Shown: positions 1-6,958 of the stretch, piece after piece
How positions within the stretch are numbered: position 1 is the first letter of the stretch
Layout of the letters: each line of letters opens with the position of its first letter
Source of the DNA: Chryseobacterium nakagawai
GTDB lineage: Bacteria; Bacteroidota; Bacteroidia; Flavobacteriales; Weeksellaceae
Direction: 5' to 3'
NCBI RefSeq assembly: GCF_900637665.1
Contig: NZ_LR134386.1
Location: 2,348,501-2,412,500 of the forward strand
DNA: 64,000 bases
Made by a program: the position numbers and the translations under genes
The notes under the pieces: model-generated
What the model saw: the letters and a program-made list of their open reading frames with translations, nothing else
The model's database searches: none
What the model was told of the DNA's origin: nothing

Positions 1-143
1 TTTCTCCTGCAGATGGGAGTAAGGATATATTTGTACATTCTTCGGGATTAAGTACAAGAGTTATTCGTGAGAATGATAAAGTGGTTTTTGAGGTACAAAA
101 AAGCGAAAAAGGTTTAAATGCGGTTAACGTTAAGTTAGCATAA
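1..143 (+). CDS. Cold-shock domain protein, C-terminal part (5' end outside window)
   Basis: The reading frame is open from the window edge and ends at TAA 141-143. The 46 visible residues contain DIFVHSSGL, the RNP-type nucleic-acid-binding strand of cold-shock domains, followed by the usual VxFEVxxxxKGLNAVNV ending. Cold-shock domain proteins are small cytoplasmic single-stranded RNA/DNA-binding proteins. The family is normally about 65-70 residues, so roughly the first third is missing. A hairpin terminator follows at 287-312. The family assignment is firm; which paralogue it is cannot be told from this fragment. Confidence 0.85.
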   Translation, partial: SPADGSKDIFVHSSGLSTRVIRENDKVVFEVQKSEKGLNAVNVKLA

Positions 144-454
144 TTAAAACCTCTGATTGCAGACTTGTAGTCTCAGTCTTATTTTTTACAAACTCAAAAT
201 CCCTATACTATCAGTATTCGGATATATGTTTAAAAGAACATAGATGCAAGTTAGATTACTTTTTATTTTCTATAATGTTCATTTAGCCTCTCACCTATCG
301 TGAGAGGTTTTTGTGGGCTAAAAAAGAGTTGTTTCTTTGTTTAATGTATCTCTTGTATTCCTATGATGGTGCCAAGTATAATTCATAATACTATTGCTGC
401 CAGATCAATTTTTTTATTAGATGAAATAATTCCTGTGGGAACAAAAAATAGACT
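144..454. other. Intergenic, 311 bp, no gene seen
   Basis: Apart from the terminator at 287-312 this stretch is AT-rich with no convincing open frame on either strand. I see no clear TAnnTTTG promoter in front of the next gene. Confidence 0.5.
287..312 (+). terminator. Rho-independent terminator after the cold-shock gene
   Basis: CCTCTCAC (287-294) pairs with GTGAGAGG (300-307) around a 5-base loop and is followed by TTTTTG. Confidence 0.8.
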
Positions 455-916
455 ATGATTGTTATAAACTCTTTTGATGAGTATAAATCTCTGGAAAATA
501 GAATGATTGGTGAATCTTCCTGGCACAAAATAGATCAGGATCAGATCAACAGATTTGCTGATGCAACTTTAGATTATCAATGGATCCATGTTGACGAAGA
601 CAGAGCAGAAAAAGAAGGCCCATTTAAATCAACTATAGCTCATGGATATTTAACGTTAGCCCTGATTCCTTATCTCTGGAAGCAGATCGCTGATGTAAGA
701 AATTTAAAAATGGAAATCAATTACGGGATAGAAAATCTCAGATTCGGACAGATTGTTCCCGTAAATAGTGAGGTAAAATTACAGGCTACTGTAAAAACGG
801 TTACGAATCTTAAAGGTACTGTAAAGGCAGTTGTTGAAGCTAAATTATTAATTAAAGATCAGATAAAACCAGCTTATACAGGTGATGTAGTTTTCCTGTA
901 TCATTTTATGGAGTAG
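455..916 (+). CDS. MaoC-like (R)-specific enoyl-CoA hydratase family protein
   Basis: This 153-residue protein has the hotdog-fold hydratase 2 signature. The segment FADATLDYQWIHVDEDRA, then GPFKSTIAHGYLTLAL, carries the conserved Asp and His (D...H and AHG) that activate water in MaoC/PhaJ-type hydratases. The length is that of a single-domain enzyme. It is expected to hydrate trans-2-enoyl-CoA to (R)-3-hydroxyacyl-CoA in the cytoplasm. Nothing nearby is a fatty-acid or PHA gene, so the substrate is unknown. The start ATG at 455 gives the normal N-terminus for the family. A hairpin at 977-1010 separates it from the convergent ferritin-like gene. Confidence 0.85.
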   Translation: MIVINSFDEYKSLENRMIGESSWHKIDQDQINRFADATLDYQWIHVDEDRAEKEGPFKSTIAHGYLTLALIPYLWKQIADVRNLKMEINYGIENLRFGQIVPVNSEVKLQATVKTVTNLKGTVKAVVEAKLLIKDQIKPAYTGDVVFLYHFME

Positions 917-976
917 TTCGTTATGGATATATTTTATAATGGTAATAACCTATGAAAACTTGTGAGCAGATTATAA

Positions 977-1010
977 AAAAAATATCCTCCGATGAAGGAA
1001 GATATTTTTG
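977..1010. terminator. Bidirectional terminator between convergent genes
   Basis: AAAAATATC (978-986) and GATATTTTT (1001-1009) form the stem with a short interrupted inner stem. A- and T-runs lie on both sides, so it can serve both the MaoC gene and the minus-strand ferritin-like gene. Confidence 0.7.
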
Positions 1011-1032
1011 AATGAGTAGTAGTGAATGATTG

Positions 1033-1605
1033 CTATAATGCTTTCGTGTTTAATCCTACATCCGCAACTTTTGATAATAGCTTATCACATTTTTTTTCTT
1101 CGTTAAGAGTAGCCAGGAAATTCTTAAGACATACGTTTTCTTTTAAGATTTTTGCATAGGCTGCAAGAGTTCCATAAGTTGCAATTTCATAATGTTCTAC
1201 TTTTTGTGCTGCTGCAATAATTCCGGCATCCCTTACAGATCCGGGTTTTGTTTCTTCCATGATACCTTTGCCTTCATCTAATAAACCCTGCATGGCATCA
1301 CATTTTTTTGCCTGTGCCTTTTTTTTGATAGATTTAAAACATTCTTCAAGCCTTTTTACGTGTACTTGTGTTTCCATCAGGTGATTCTCAATGGCGGTTT
1401 TAAGTTTTTTGTCCGTTGCATTTTTATACATTTTGGGTAAAGCTTTTACCAAAGCCTTTTCAGCCCAATAAATATCTTTCATACCATCTTCAAATAGATC
1501 TCTCAGCTCTTTTGCTGCATTTTTCTTTGCAGGAGTTTTCGCTGTTTTTTTTGTCGCGGTAGATTTAGCCGGAGTTGCTTTTTTTGTTACTGTTTTCGTT
1601 GCCAT
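1033..1605 (-). CDS. DUF892 (YciE-type) ferritin-like protein with Lys/Ala-rich N-terminal tail
   Basis: Residues 1-31 are a basic Ala/Lys/Thr/Pro-rich tail resembling the histone-H1-like tails of some bacterial DNA-binding proteins. Residues about 32-190 form a DUF892 ferritin-like four-helix bundle (ELRDLFEDGMKDIYWAEKALVKALPKM, then MQGLLDEGKGI and AQKVEHYEIATYGTL). The E..H motifs typical of the di-iron site are visible in VEHYEIA. YciE/YciF-type proteins are associated with stress and stationary phase. The basic tail suggests DNA contact, which is inference. It is a single gene converging on the MaoC gene. Confidence 0.8.
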   Translation of the reverse strand: MATKTVTKKATPAKSTATKKTAKTPAKKNAAKELRDLFEDGMKDIYWAEKALVKALPKMYKNATDKKLKTAIENHLMETQVHVKRLEECFKSIKKKAQAKKCDAMQGLLDEGKGIMEETKPGSVRDAGIIAAAQKVEHYEIATYGTLAAYAKILKENVCLKNFLATLNEEKKCDKLLSKVADVGLNTKAL

Positions 1606-1731
1606 AATATTAAATTTAATGTGATTATTACTATAGTTGCAATTCCGGTACCACTTATTGATATGATTAAATTTTTATATGCCAATTGACTATTTAACCA
1701 GAACCATAGAATGCTATTTTTCAACAAACTT

Positions 1732-2303
1732 TTAATACTTTTCCAAATCAGAAAAACTAAGATCGTGAATTTTCGGTAATGCATTGATTTTGACTTTTTG
1801 TGTCTTTTTATTTAACATTTTATCTGAACCTAATTCTTGCTGAAATTGTAATTTAGTTTTTGTTAATAAGTCAATTTCTGTTTCAGGCGTAGTATTTTTC
1901 CCATCCCAGGCTACCCTTGATATTTTAATCAGTTCAAAATTATTTTGATTCCATCTGAATTCATAGCTGCTTTTGCGGTTATTAATATCGGTAAGCATTT
2001 TCAAGTTGCCGTCTTCAATAATAAAATCCGGAATATTATTTCCGTTATGTTCTCCTTTTTTATTGATGGGGTATTGGCTTTCAATGATTTTAGTAGAAGA
2101 TACCACCAACTGAAGTTTCTTATTAGGTTGTGAGAGAAATATCTGTAATCTTAAGGATCTGGTTTCATCCTTCAGATCCATTTCTACAACAACTTTGTCA
2201 TTAAGCTTATTCTTATTCAAGTCTCCCTCTTCACTTTTTGTGCGTATGCATTGATGGTTGATAAAAGAAAAAATAAAATTATATATAATGTTGATTTTTT
2301 CAT
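1732..2303 (-). pseudogene. Exported protein of unknown function, frameshifted just after its signal peptide
   Basis: From ATG at 2303 one frame encodes a clean Sec signal peptide (MKKSTLYIILFFLL, then STINAYAQ) but stops 28 codons in. The rest of the protein (SEEGDLNKNKLNDKVVVEMD and onward to 1732) is open in another frame. Adding one A to the five-base A-run (T-run 2235-2239 on the plus strand) joins the two as AYAQKSEEGDLN with no other change. Without that base the longest open frame starts at 2358 and has no sensible N-terminus. The mature part, about 165 residues, is hydrophilic and matches no family I know. It is either a recent loss-of-function mutation or a homopolymer sequencing error. 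Confidence 0.75.
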
Positions 2304-2384
2304 AGGTCAAGGATTGTACATAATTATACTTCAGTTGTATTGATAGAATATACAACATGATCGGAATCTACAATTGTCCGGTTT

Positions 2385-2675
2385 TTATCGTTCACCTAAA
2401 GGAATGTCTATTAATTTTTCCTGTTTTATTTTAAACTCGGCTTCGTTAATCGGTTGATATACCACTTCTGAACTTACAGGATATTTGGCAAGAAGACTTT
2501 TAGGTCTGATGGGGCGCTTTTCTAATCCACCACCACAGTTTGGGCAGACATTTTTAAAAATATGGTTAACACAATCTTTGCAAAAGGTACATTCAAAAGT
2601 ACATATCATAGCTTCAGGCGAATCATAGGGTAAAGGTTTCTTGCAATTTTCGCAATTGGTTCTGATCTCTAACAT
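2385..2675 (-). CDS. DUF1272 small zinc-binding protein
   Basis: The 96-residue protein opens with MLEIRTNCENCKKPLPYDS and carries four Cys pairs: CENC, CTFECTFCKDC and CPNCGGGL. The arrangement is that of DUF1272, a small treble-clef-like zinc protein whose function is not known. There is no signal peptide, so it should be cytoplasmic. It lies 81 bp upstream of the frameshifted exported protein on the same strand, but no functional link is evident. Confidence 0.8.
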   Translation of the reverse strand: MLEIRTNCENCKKPLPYDSPEAMICTFECTFCKDCVNHIFKNVCPNCGGGLEKRPIRPKSLLAKYPVSSEVVYQPINEAEFKIKQEKLIDIPLGER

Positions 2676-2943
2676 GTATTTGTTGTTATGATTATTGTTA
2701 CGAAGTTAATTTAAATTTAGGATATGTAAGGATATCTTATAATTATTTACGATCTCCTATAGATGTTAAAAACAAATGCACTTAATTTTAATATTGAAGC
2801 CTTTTATAAGAATAGACAAAAATCCCTTACAGTATGAAATGAGTTCAAATTAGAGTTTGCAATCTTAGATTTCCAAAAATGCTTAAGTACATATTAAAAA
2901 GATGTACATTTATAAATAAACAATAACCAAAAAATAAAATATT

Positions 2944-3162
2944 ATGTCATTTCAAACTTATATTAAAAACATTGAAGAGAAAACCGGAAAATCCAGGGTC
3001 GATTTTGAAAATTTAGCTGCTGAGAAAGGGTTTACAGAAGATGGGAAAATCAGAAAGGGGATCAAAGCAACAGAAATCATCAATTGGTTAAAGGATGATT
3101 TTGAATTAGGACATGGTCATGCTACTGCTATGTACGCCTATATTAATGGAAAACGAGAATGA
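2944..3162 (+). CDS. DUF4287 domain protein
   Basis: A 72-residue cytoplasmic protein matching the DUF4287 pattern: SFQTYIKNIEEKTGKS at the start, TEIINWLKDDFELGHGHA in the middle and AMYAYINGKRE at the end. In other bacteria this domain is often fused to or found beside a DUF5655 or START/AHSA1 domain; here it stands alone. Its biochemical role is not established. It lies just upstream of the two GG-leader peptide genes but is separated by about 135 bp. Confidence 0.75.
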   Translation: MSFQTYIKNIEEKTGKSRVDFENLAAEKGFTEDGKIRKGIKATEIINWLKDDFELGHGHATAMYAYINGKRE

Positions 3163-3272
3163 AAATATTTCTTGGTTTTAGTGCTTTTTCAATGGTGAAA
3201 TCATGACATAAAATGAAATTTTAGTAAATGTTGATAAAATAATTTCATTTAGCTTGAATAAAATTGATTAAT

Positions 3273-3293
3273 TTAGATTTTCATTAAATCTAA
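3273..3293 (+). promoter_or_regulatory. Inverted repeat in the leader of the first GG peptide gene
   Basis: TTAGATTT (3273-3280) and AAATCTAA (3286-3293) form a perfect 8-bp inverted repeat with a 5-base spacer, ending 5 bases before the ATG at 3299. It could be an operator or an mRNA hairpin over the start. No U-run follows, so it is not a terminator. Confidence 0.4.
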
Positions 3294-3298
3294 TTAAT

Positions 3299-3442
3299 AT
3301 GAAAAATTTAAAAAAAATCCACAGACCGGAAATGAAAACAATTAAAGGAGGAATTAACTGCCCTGGTGGTCAAATATGTTTGATTAACGGAAAATGGCAA
3401 TGTATGCCATACGATGGATGTGGCGGTGGAAATCAGCCCTAA
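3299..3442 (+). CDS. GG-leader bacteriocin-like peptide 1
   Basis: A 47-codon gene. The translation begins MKNLKKIHRPEMKTIKGG, a double-glycine leader of the type removed by C39-peptidase ABC exporters. The rest is a 29-residue core with Cys at 21, 27, 35 and 41 and a Gly-rich end (CGGGNQP). Chryseobacterium genomes carry many such bacteriocin-like peptides; their activity is largely untested. A near relative follows 36 bp downstream. No processing peptidase, exporter or modification enzyme lies in the window, so any export would depend on genes elsewhere. Confidence 0.7.
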   Translation: MKNLKKIHRPEMKTIKGGINCPGGQICLINGKWQCMPYDGCGGGNQP

Positions 3443-3478
3443 ATTGTAAGTGTAACCTAATAATAATCTGACTTGACT

Positions 3479-3625
3479 ATGAAAAATTGTAAAAAAATTT
3501 CAAGAGATCAGCTGAAGAGCATCGGGGGTGGTGCAGTAAGCTGTTCAGAAGCATGCTGCCCACCTCCGGGAATAAAAAGATGCCCTTGGGTCTATTGTGT
3601 AGCTCCATGTGAAATACTAAGCTAA
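3479..3625 (+). CDS. GG-leader bacteriocin-like peptide 2
   Basis: A 48-codon gene starting MKNCKKISRDQLKSIGGG, again a double-glycine leader. The core has seven cysteines (SCSEACCPPP, then RCPWVYCVAPCE), enough for three disulfides or thioether-type modification. The leader is closely related to that of the peptide gene just upstream while the core differs, the usual pattern when leaders are kept for a shared exporter and cores diversify. A hairpin at 3648-3680 follows and probably ends the pair's transcript. Confidence 0.7.
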   Translation: MKNCKKISRDQLKSIGGGAVSCSEACCPPPGIKRCPWVYCVAPCEILS

Positions 3626-3647
3626 TACAATAGTAACATCAGCAAAA

Positions 3648-3680
3648 AGAAGCCTTAAATTCAATTGATTTAAGGCTTCT
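3648..3680 (+). terminator. Hairpin after the GG peptide genes
   Basis: AGAAGCCTTAAAT (3648-3660) and ATTTAAGGCTTCT (3668-3680) form a perfect 13-bp stem with a 7-base loop. The U-run is weak and delayed (TTTTTTT from about 3697), so termination is likely but not certain. Confidence 0.6.
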
Positions 3681-3780
3681 ATAGTGAAAGATAAATTTTT
3701 TTCTCTTTTTATTTATACCCTTCTAACTCTATTTTAATTTCTTTTATTTGCAATTTATTTCAGATAATTTACCTCCCAAA

Positions 3781-4617
3781 ATGCTATTGTTTATGGAAGA
3801 CAACCTGAATTGTATTTATAAAGTCATCAATTTTATTGAAAAAAATTATGATCAGCAGATTTCTGTAAAAGATTTAGAAGAAGTGTCAAATTACTCTTAC
3901 AGAAATGTTCAGCGTATTTTTAAATATAGTTGTGGGGAAACAATAGGCGCTTTTCAGCAAAGGCTGAAAGTGGAAAATGCTTATAAACGGATCCTTTATA
4001 CTCAGGAAAGTCTTACGTCTATAGGTGTTGAGGTAGGATTTTCTACGATAGCTTCTTTCTCAAAAGCTTTTAAACAACATTTTGGGATCTCTCCTAAAGA
4101 GGCGAAACTAAGTAGACAACAGCTACTGTATGAGCCGGAGCTGATTCCGATAACATCTGACATCTTGCTGGAACCGGAAATTGTATACCTTAAACCAATA
4201 CAGGTCTATTATCAGAGTATTCAGACTTATTATAATAATGAGGAAATTGAATTGCTTTGGGACAACTTCTTGCACAATGAATTTCTAAGTCCCGATGCAG
4301 AATATTTTGGAATTATAGCAGATGAACCTTTAATTACAACTGAAATAAACTGCCGATATGATGCCTGCTCAACCATACAGGCCCAAAATAAGAAATTGCC
4401 ATCAAAGCTAATATTGGGTGGTAAATATGCGCGTTTTATCCATTCCGGAACCTATGACACAATAGATGATACTTATACAAAAATTTATTCCCGATGGATT
4501 TTTAATTCCGGACTTGAGTTTTCACACAGTCCTATCATTGAGAAGTATGAAAGGTATGCGGATGATACGGAGGAGCAGGAGAAACAATTGACTTATATTT
4601 TACTGCCTTTGAAATAG
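3781..4617 (+). CDS. AraC-family regulator with GyrI-like effector domain
   Basis: The N-terminal part (about residues 10-110) is an AraC DNA-binding domain with two helix-turn-helices; the second has the family ending FSKAFKQHFGISPKEAK. Residues about 125-278 form a GyrI-like small-molecule-binding domain (ILLEPEIVYLKPIQVYYQSIQ ... GGKYARFIHSGTYDTIDDTY), the layout of Rob/MarA-type and BmrR-like multidrug-sensing regulators. A TTG at 3748 would extend the frame, but ATG 3781 or 3793 is the likelier start because the extra residues are not part of the fold. It ends 70 bp before the agmatine deiminase start, so it may act on that gene. Confidence 0.8.
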   Translation: MLLFMEDNLNCIYKVINFIEKNYDQQISVKDLEEVSNYSYRNVQRIFKYSCGETIGAFQQRLKVENAYKRILYTQESLTSIGVEVGFSTIASFSKAFKQHFGISPKEAKLSRQQLLYEPELIPITSDILLEPEIVYLKPIQVYYQSIQTYYNNEEIELLWDNFLHNEFLSPDAEYFGIIADEPLITTEINCRYDACSTIQAQNKKLPSKLILGGKYARFIHSGTYDTIDDTYTKIYSRWIFNSGLEFSHSPIIEKYERYADDTEEQEKQLTYILLPLK

Positions 4618-4687
4618 ATTGTCAATTTTGGACAAGTTTGACACTATTTATCGATCTAATTTTGCCTTATCAAAAAATAGATCACCT

Positions 4688-5815
4688 ATGCAAAAAAAGA
4701 AAATCATGCTCTTGTTGTTGCCTGTTATTATGTTTTCCTGTTCTCAGGATGAGGTAACAAATCCTCCTACTTCAGGGACGTCTGATCCCACTTCTATTGT
4801 TTACAAAATGCCTGAAGAATCGGCTCCTCACGAAGGAACTTGGCTTCAGTGGCCCCACAAGTATCAATACGGTATTACCTACCGGAACCGACTGGATCCT
4901 ACTTGGGTGGCAATGACCAAAGAGCTTGCACAAAGTGAAAAAGTGCATATCATTGCTTATGATGGTACAGAAAAAGATCGTATTGTGGGATTATTAACCA
5001 ATGCAGGGGTATCACTAAGCAATATCGATTTTAAACTGTATCCAACTGATGATTTTTGGGTGAGAGATAATGGCCCTATCTATGTAAAAGATAAAAACGG
5101 CAAGTTGTTTATTCAGGATTGGGGATTTAACGGTTGGGGTAACAAAGCCCAATATAGCAACTGTAATACAATTCCTGCTAAAATTGCTAACGATAGTGGA
5201 ATTCCAAAAATAGATCTTAATTCAATAATGATCAATGAAGGAGGAAGTGTGGAAATAGATGGAAACGGAGTATTAATGGCTTGCAAAAGCTCTATTCTTA
5301 ATGAAAACAGAAATCCTGGAATGACCCAGCAGCAGGCAGAAGCGATTTTTACTAAGAATTTAGGGATTACAAAATTTATCTGGCTGGATGGAAAAGCCAA
5401 TCTTGATATTACAGACATGCATATTGATGGATTTGCCAGATTTGCGAATCCTACCACAATTATCACCATGAATGCAGATGATCTGGAGTACTGGCAGGTT
5501 CCGAACAGTGATATGAGTAAGCTTTACAATGCTACACAAAAAAATGGTACAGCTTATCAGTTTGTGAAAGTTCCTTTAACGAAGTATGATGTGACAACTA
5601 CTTATGGGAAAAATGTAGGCAGGGCCTCTTATATTAACTATTATATAGCTAATAACCGTGTATTGGTACCTAATTATAATGATCCTAATGATACCATTGC
5701 GAACCGAATTATACAACAATTATATCCTGATAAAAAAGTGATTGGAATTGATTGCCGTAACCTGTTTGCTAATGGTGGAATGGTACATTGTGTTACACAG
5801 CAGCAGCCTAAATAG
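4688..5815 (+). CDS. Exported agmatine deiminase-family (peptidylarginine deiminase-like) lipoprotein
   Basis: The frame is open from TTG 4619, but ATG 4688 gives MQKKKIMLLLLPVIMFSC, a lipoprotein signal with Cys15, so I place the start there. The mature enzyme is a full PPAD/agmatine deiminase (375 residues with signal): substrate Asp/Arg in DFWVRDNGPIYV, catalytic His in DMHIDGFARF, and nucleophile Cys368 in NGGMVHCVTQQQP. The family converts agmatine to N-carbamoylputrescine and ammonia. The cytoplasmic form lacks a signal, so a membrane-anchored version may act on external agmatine or on another guanidino substrate. A strong terminator follows. Confidence 0.85.
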   Translation: MQKKKIMLLLLPVIMFSCSQDEVTNPPTSGTSDPTSIVYKMPEESAPHEGTWLQWPHKYQYGITYRNRLDPTWVAMTKELAQSEKVHIIAYDGTEKDRIVGLLTNAGVSLSNIDFKLYPTDDFWVRDNGPIYVKDKNGKLFIQDWGFNGWGNKAQYSNCNTIPAKIANDSGIPKIDLNSIMINEGGSVEIDGNGVLMACKSSILNENRNPGMTQQQAEAIFTKNLGITKFIWLDGKANLDITDMHIDGFARFANPTTIITMNADDLEYWQVPNSDMSKLYNATQKNGTAYQFVKVPLTKYDVTTTYGKNVGRASYINYYIANNRVLVPNYNDPNDTIANRIIQQLYPDKKVIGIDCRNLFANGGMVHCVTQQQPK

Positions 5816-5833
5816 ATTATTTTATAAGAAAAC

Positions 5834-5870
5834 AAAAAACCTACTGAATATCAGTAGGTTTTTTGTTTTT
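5834..5870 (+). terminator. Terminator of the agmatine deiminase gene
   Basis: CCTACTGA (5840-5847) pairs with TCAGTAGG (5851-5858), flanked by a matching A-run and T-run. The tail ends directly against the 16-bp tRNA-Ser fragment. Confidence 0.85.
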
Positions 5871-5886
5871 TTGCGGAGAGTGAGGG
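5871..5886 (+). repeat. Copy of the tRNA-Ser 3' end; candidate left attachment site of an island
   Basis: TTGCGGAGAGTGAGGG is identical, and in the same orientation, to 22017-22032, the 3' end of the tRNA-Ser(UGA) gene. The T-loop sequence TCGAAC also recurs a few bases on (5894-5899), displaced by a 5-base difference. This is the geometry left when an element integrates at a tRNA 3' end and displaces the old end to its far side. No integrase is present between the copies. Confidence 0.65.
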
Positions 5887-6128
5887 TTTTCTGTCGAACT
5901 TATTATTCCTCTTTTAACATTTTTGAGTGAGATAAAATAATTGTTTTATAATCAATAGAGTTGTGTGAAAAATATTAAGACAATATTGATTTTCAGGGAA
6001 ACAGGTGTTTTCTTGCATCAGTACAGAATGGGAGAATTTCAATGTTTTTAAAAATCATTCCTATTCACAGTAAATTTTGGATTAAAGATAAGAAAAGTAC
6101 AAGCTCTGCTAGCTATTTGTGAAATTAA

Positions 6129-6383
6129 TTATAATGAAATTCTGTCTACCAGTTCTGAAAGAGAAATATCAAGAGCATAAGCAATAACAGAAATAGTAGT
6201 TAGGCTGGAAGAAACTTTACCATTTTCGATCTTGCTTATATATTGTCTGTCTTTTCCAATCAGATTACCAAATTCTGTCTGTGAAAGTTTATTTTTCTTA
6301 CGGAATAATTCAACCTGCTTGCCAAGTGCCGCAGGGATCTTTGTTTTTAATTCCTTGATTTTATTTTCGTCAACATTTTTCAC
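6129..6383 (-). CDS. XRE-family helix-turn-helix regulator
   Basis: A small 84-residue protein with one Cro/C1-type HTH. Residues about 18-75 read LGKQVELFRKKNKLSQTEFGN, then IGKDRQYISKIENGK and VIAYALDISLSELVD. There is no other domain. It is the first gene inside the putative island and may control its own expression: two imperfect direct repeats lie 15-60 bp upstream of its start (6398-6443). It could equally be the antitoxin of a lost HipA/HigB-type partner, but no partner gene is adjacent. Confidence 0.85.
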   Translation of the reverse strand: MKNVDENKIKELKTKIPAALGKQVELFRKKNKLSQTEFGNLIGKDRQYISKIENGKVSSSLTTISVIAYALDISLSELVDRISL

Positions 6384-6958
6384 TTATGCAAAGTGAATTA
6401 TAAAATACTACATTTTTGTAACCTTATAATACTGCATTTTGTATATTTGCCAAAACAGATTTTATTAAAATGTCAAATTTTTAATTGAAATAATATATTA
6501 AACTCCCTGTTTATAGATGTTTCATGTGAAAGCGATAGTAAAAGAATGGAAATATGGGGTTTTCCCTATTGTGTGATATTAGAAATGCTTTTATTTTTGG
6601 CAAAACAAAATACAAATAATGATGAAATAACAATTTTATTTTATGATAATATGCCACTTACAAAATAATCTATAGACAACTCTGAAAGAAGGTAATATTC
6701 TTACCAAGCTGATTTCTAAATCATCTCTTCAATCTTAATTTTTTTCCTTCATTATTTGAAAGATAAAAGTAAACCATTCTGATTTTACGACATGTTTTGG
6801 CGCTATACGTTAGTTACTTTGTTGTAACCCAATAAAACATTTAAATTATACTATATGAAATCATTAGAACTATCAGGTTAAAATACTCTAATCATTCGAA
6901 ACAAAAGATCTTCCCTTAAGATCTTAAAAAACTAACCAATAAAAAAACATTAAATTTT
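6384..6958. other. Long intergenic region (575 bp) between the XRE gene and the T9SS/RHS operon
   Basis: No coding frame is supported. It holds the direct repeats at 6398-6443 and presumably the promoter of the RHS operon. The T-rich CATGTTTTGG (6791-6800) and TTACTTTG (6814-6821) resemble, but do not match, the TTG/TAnnTTTG pair, so I do not call a promoter. The leader before ATG 6959 is about 135 bases. Confidence 0.5.
6398..6443. repeat. Two imperfect direct repeats upstream of the XRE gene, candidate operator
   Basis: 6398-6420 (TTATAAAATACTACATTTTTGTA split as TTATAAAATA + CTACATTTTTGTA) and 6424-6443 (TTATAATACTGCATTTTGTA) share the same order of blocks and are about 24 bp apart, so they would lie on nearly the same DNA face. 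The first contains the inverted half-sites TACA-N4-TGTA. The position, just before the XRE start at 6383, fits autoregulation. Confidence 0.4.

Noticed and set aside
1587..1784. 65-codon minus-strand frame between the DUF892 gene and the frameshifted exported protein
   Set aside because: It overlaps both neighbours and has no family features; its hydrophobic stretch is a by-product of AT-rich sequence.
3748..3780. TTG start for the AraC/GyrI regulator
   Set aside because: The added residues lie outside the HTH domain and ATG 3781 is available.
4619..4687. TTG start for the agmatine deiminase
   Set aside because: It would bury the lipoprotein signal 23 residues inside the protein.
6791..6821. 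Possible promoter TTG...TTACTTTG before the T9SS/RHS operon
   Set aside because: The -7 element has a mismatch at a key position and the spacing is only 14 bases.
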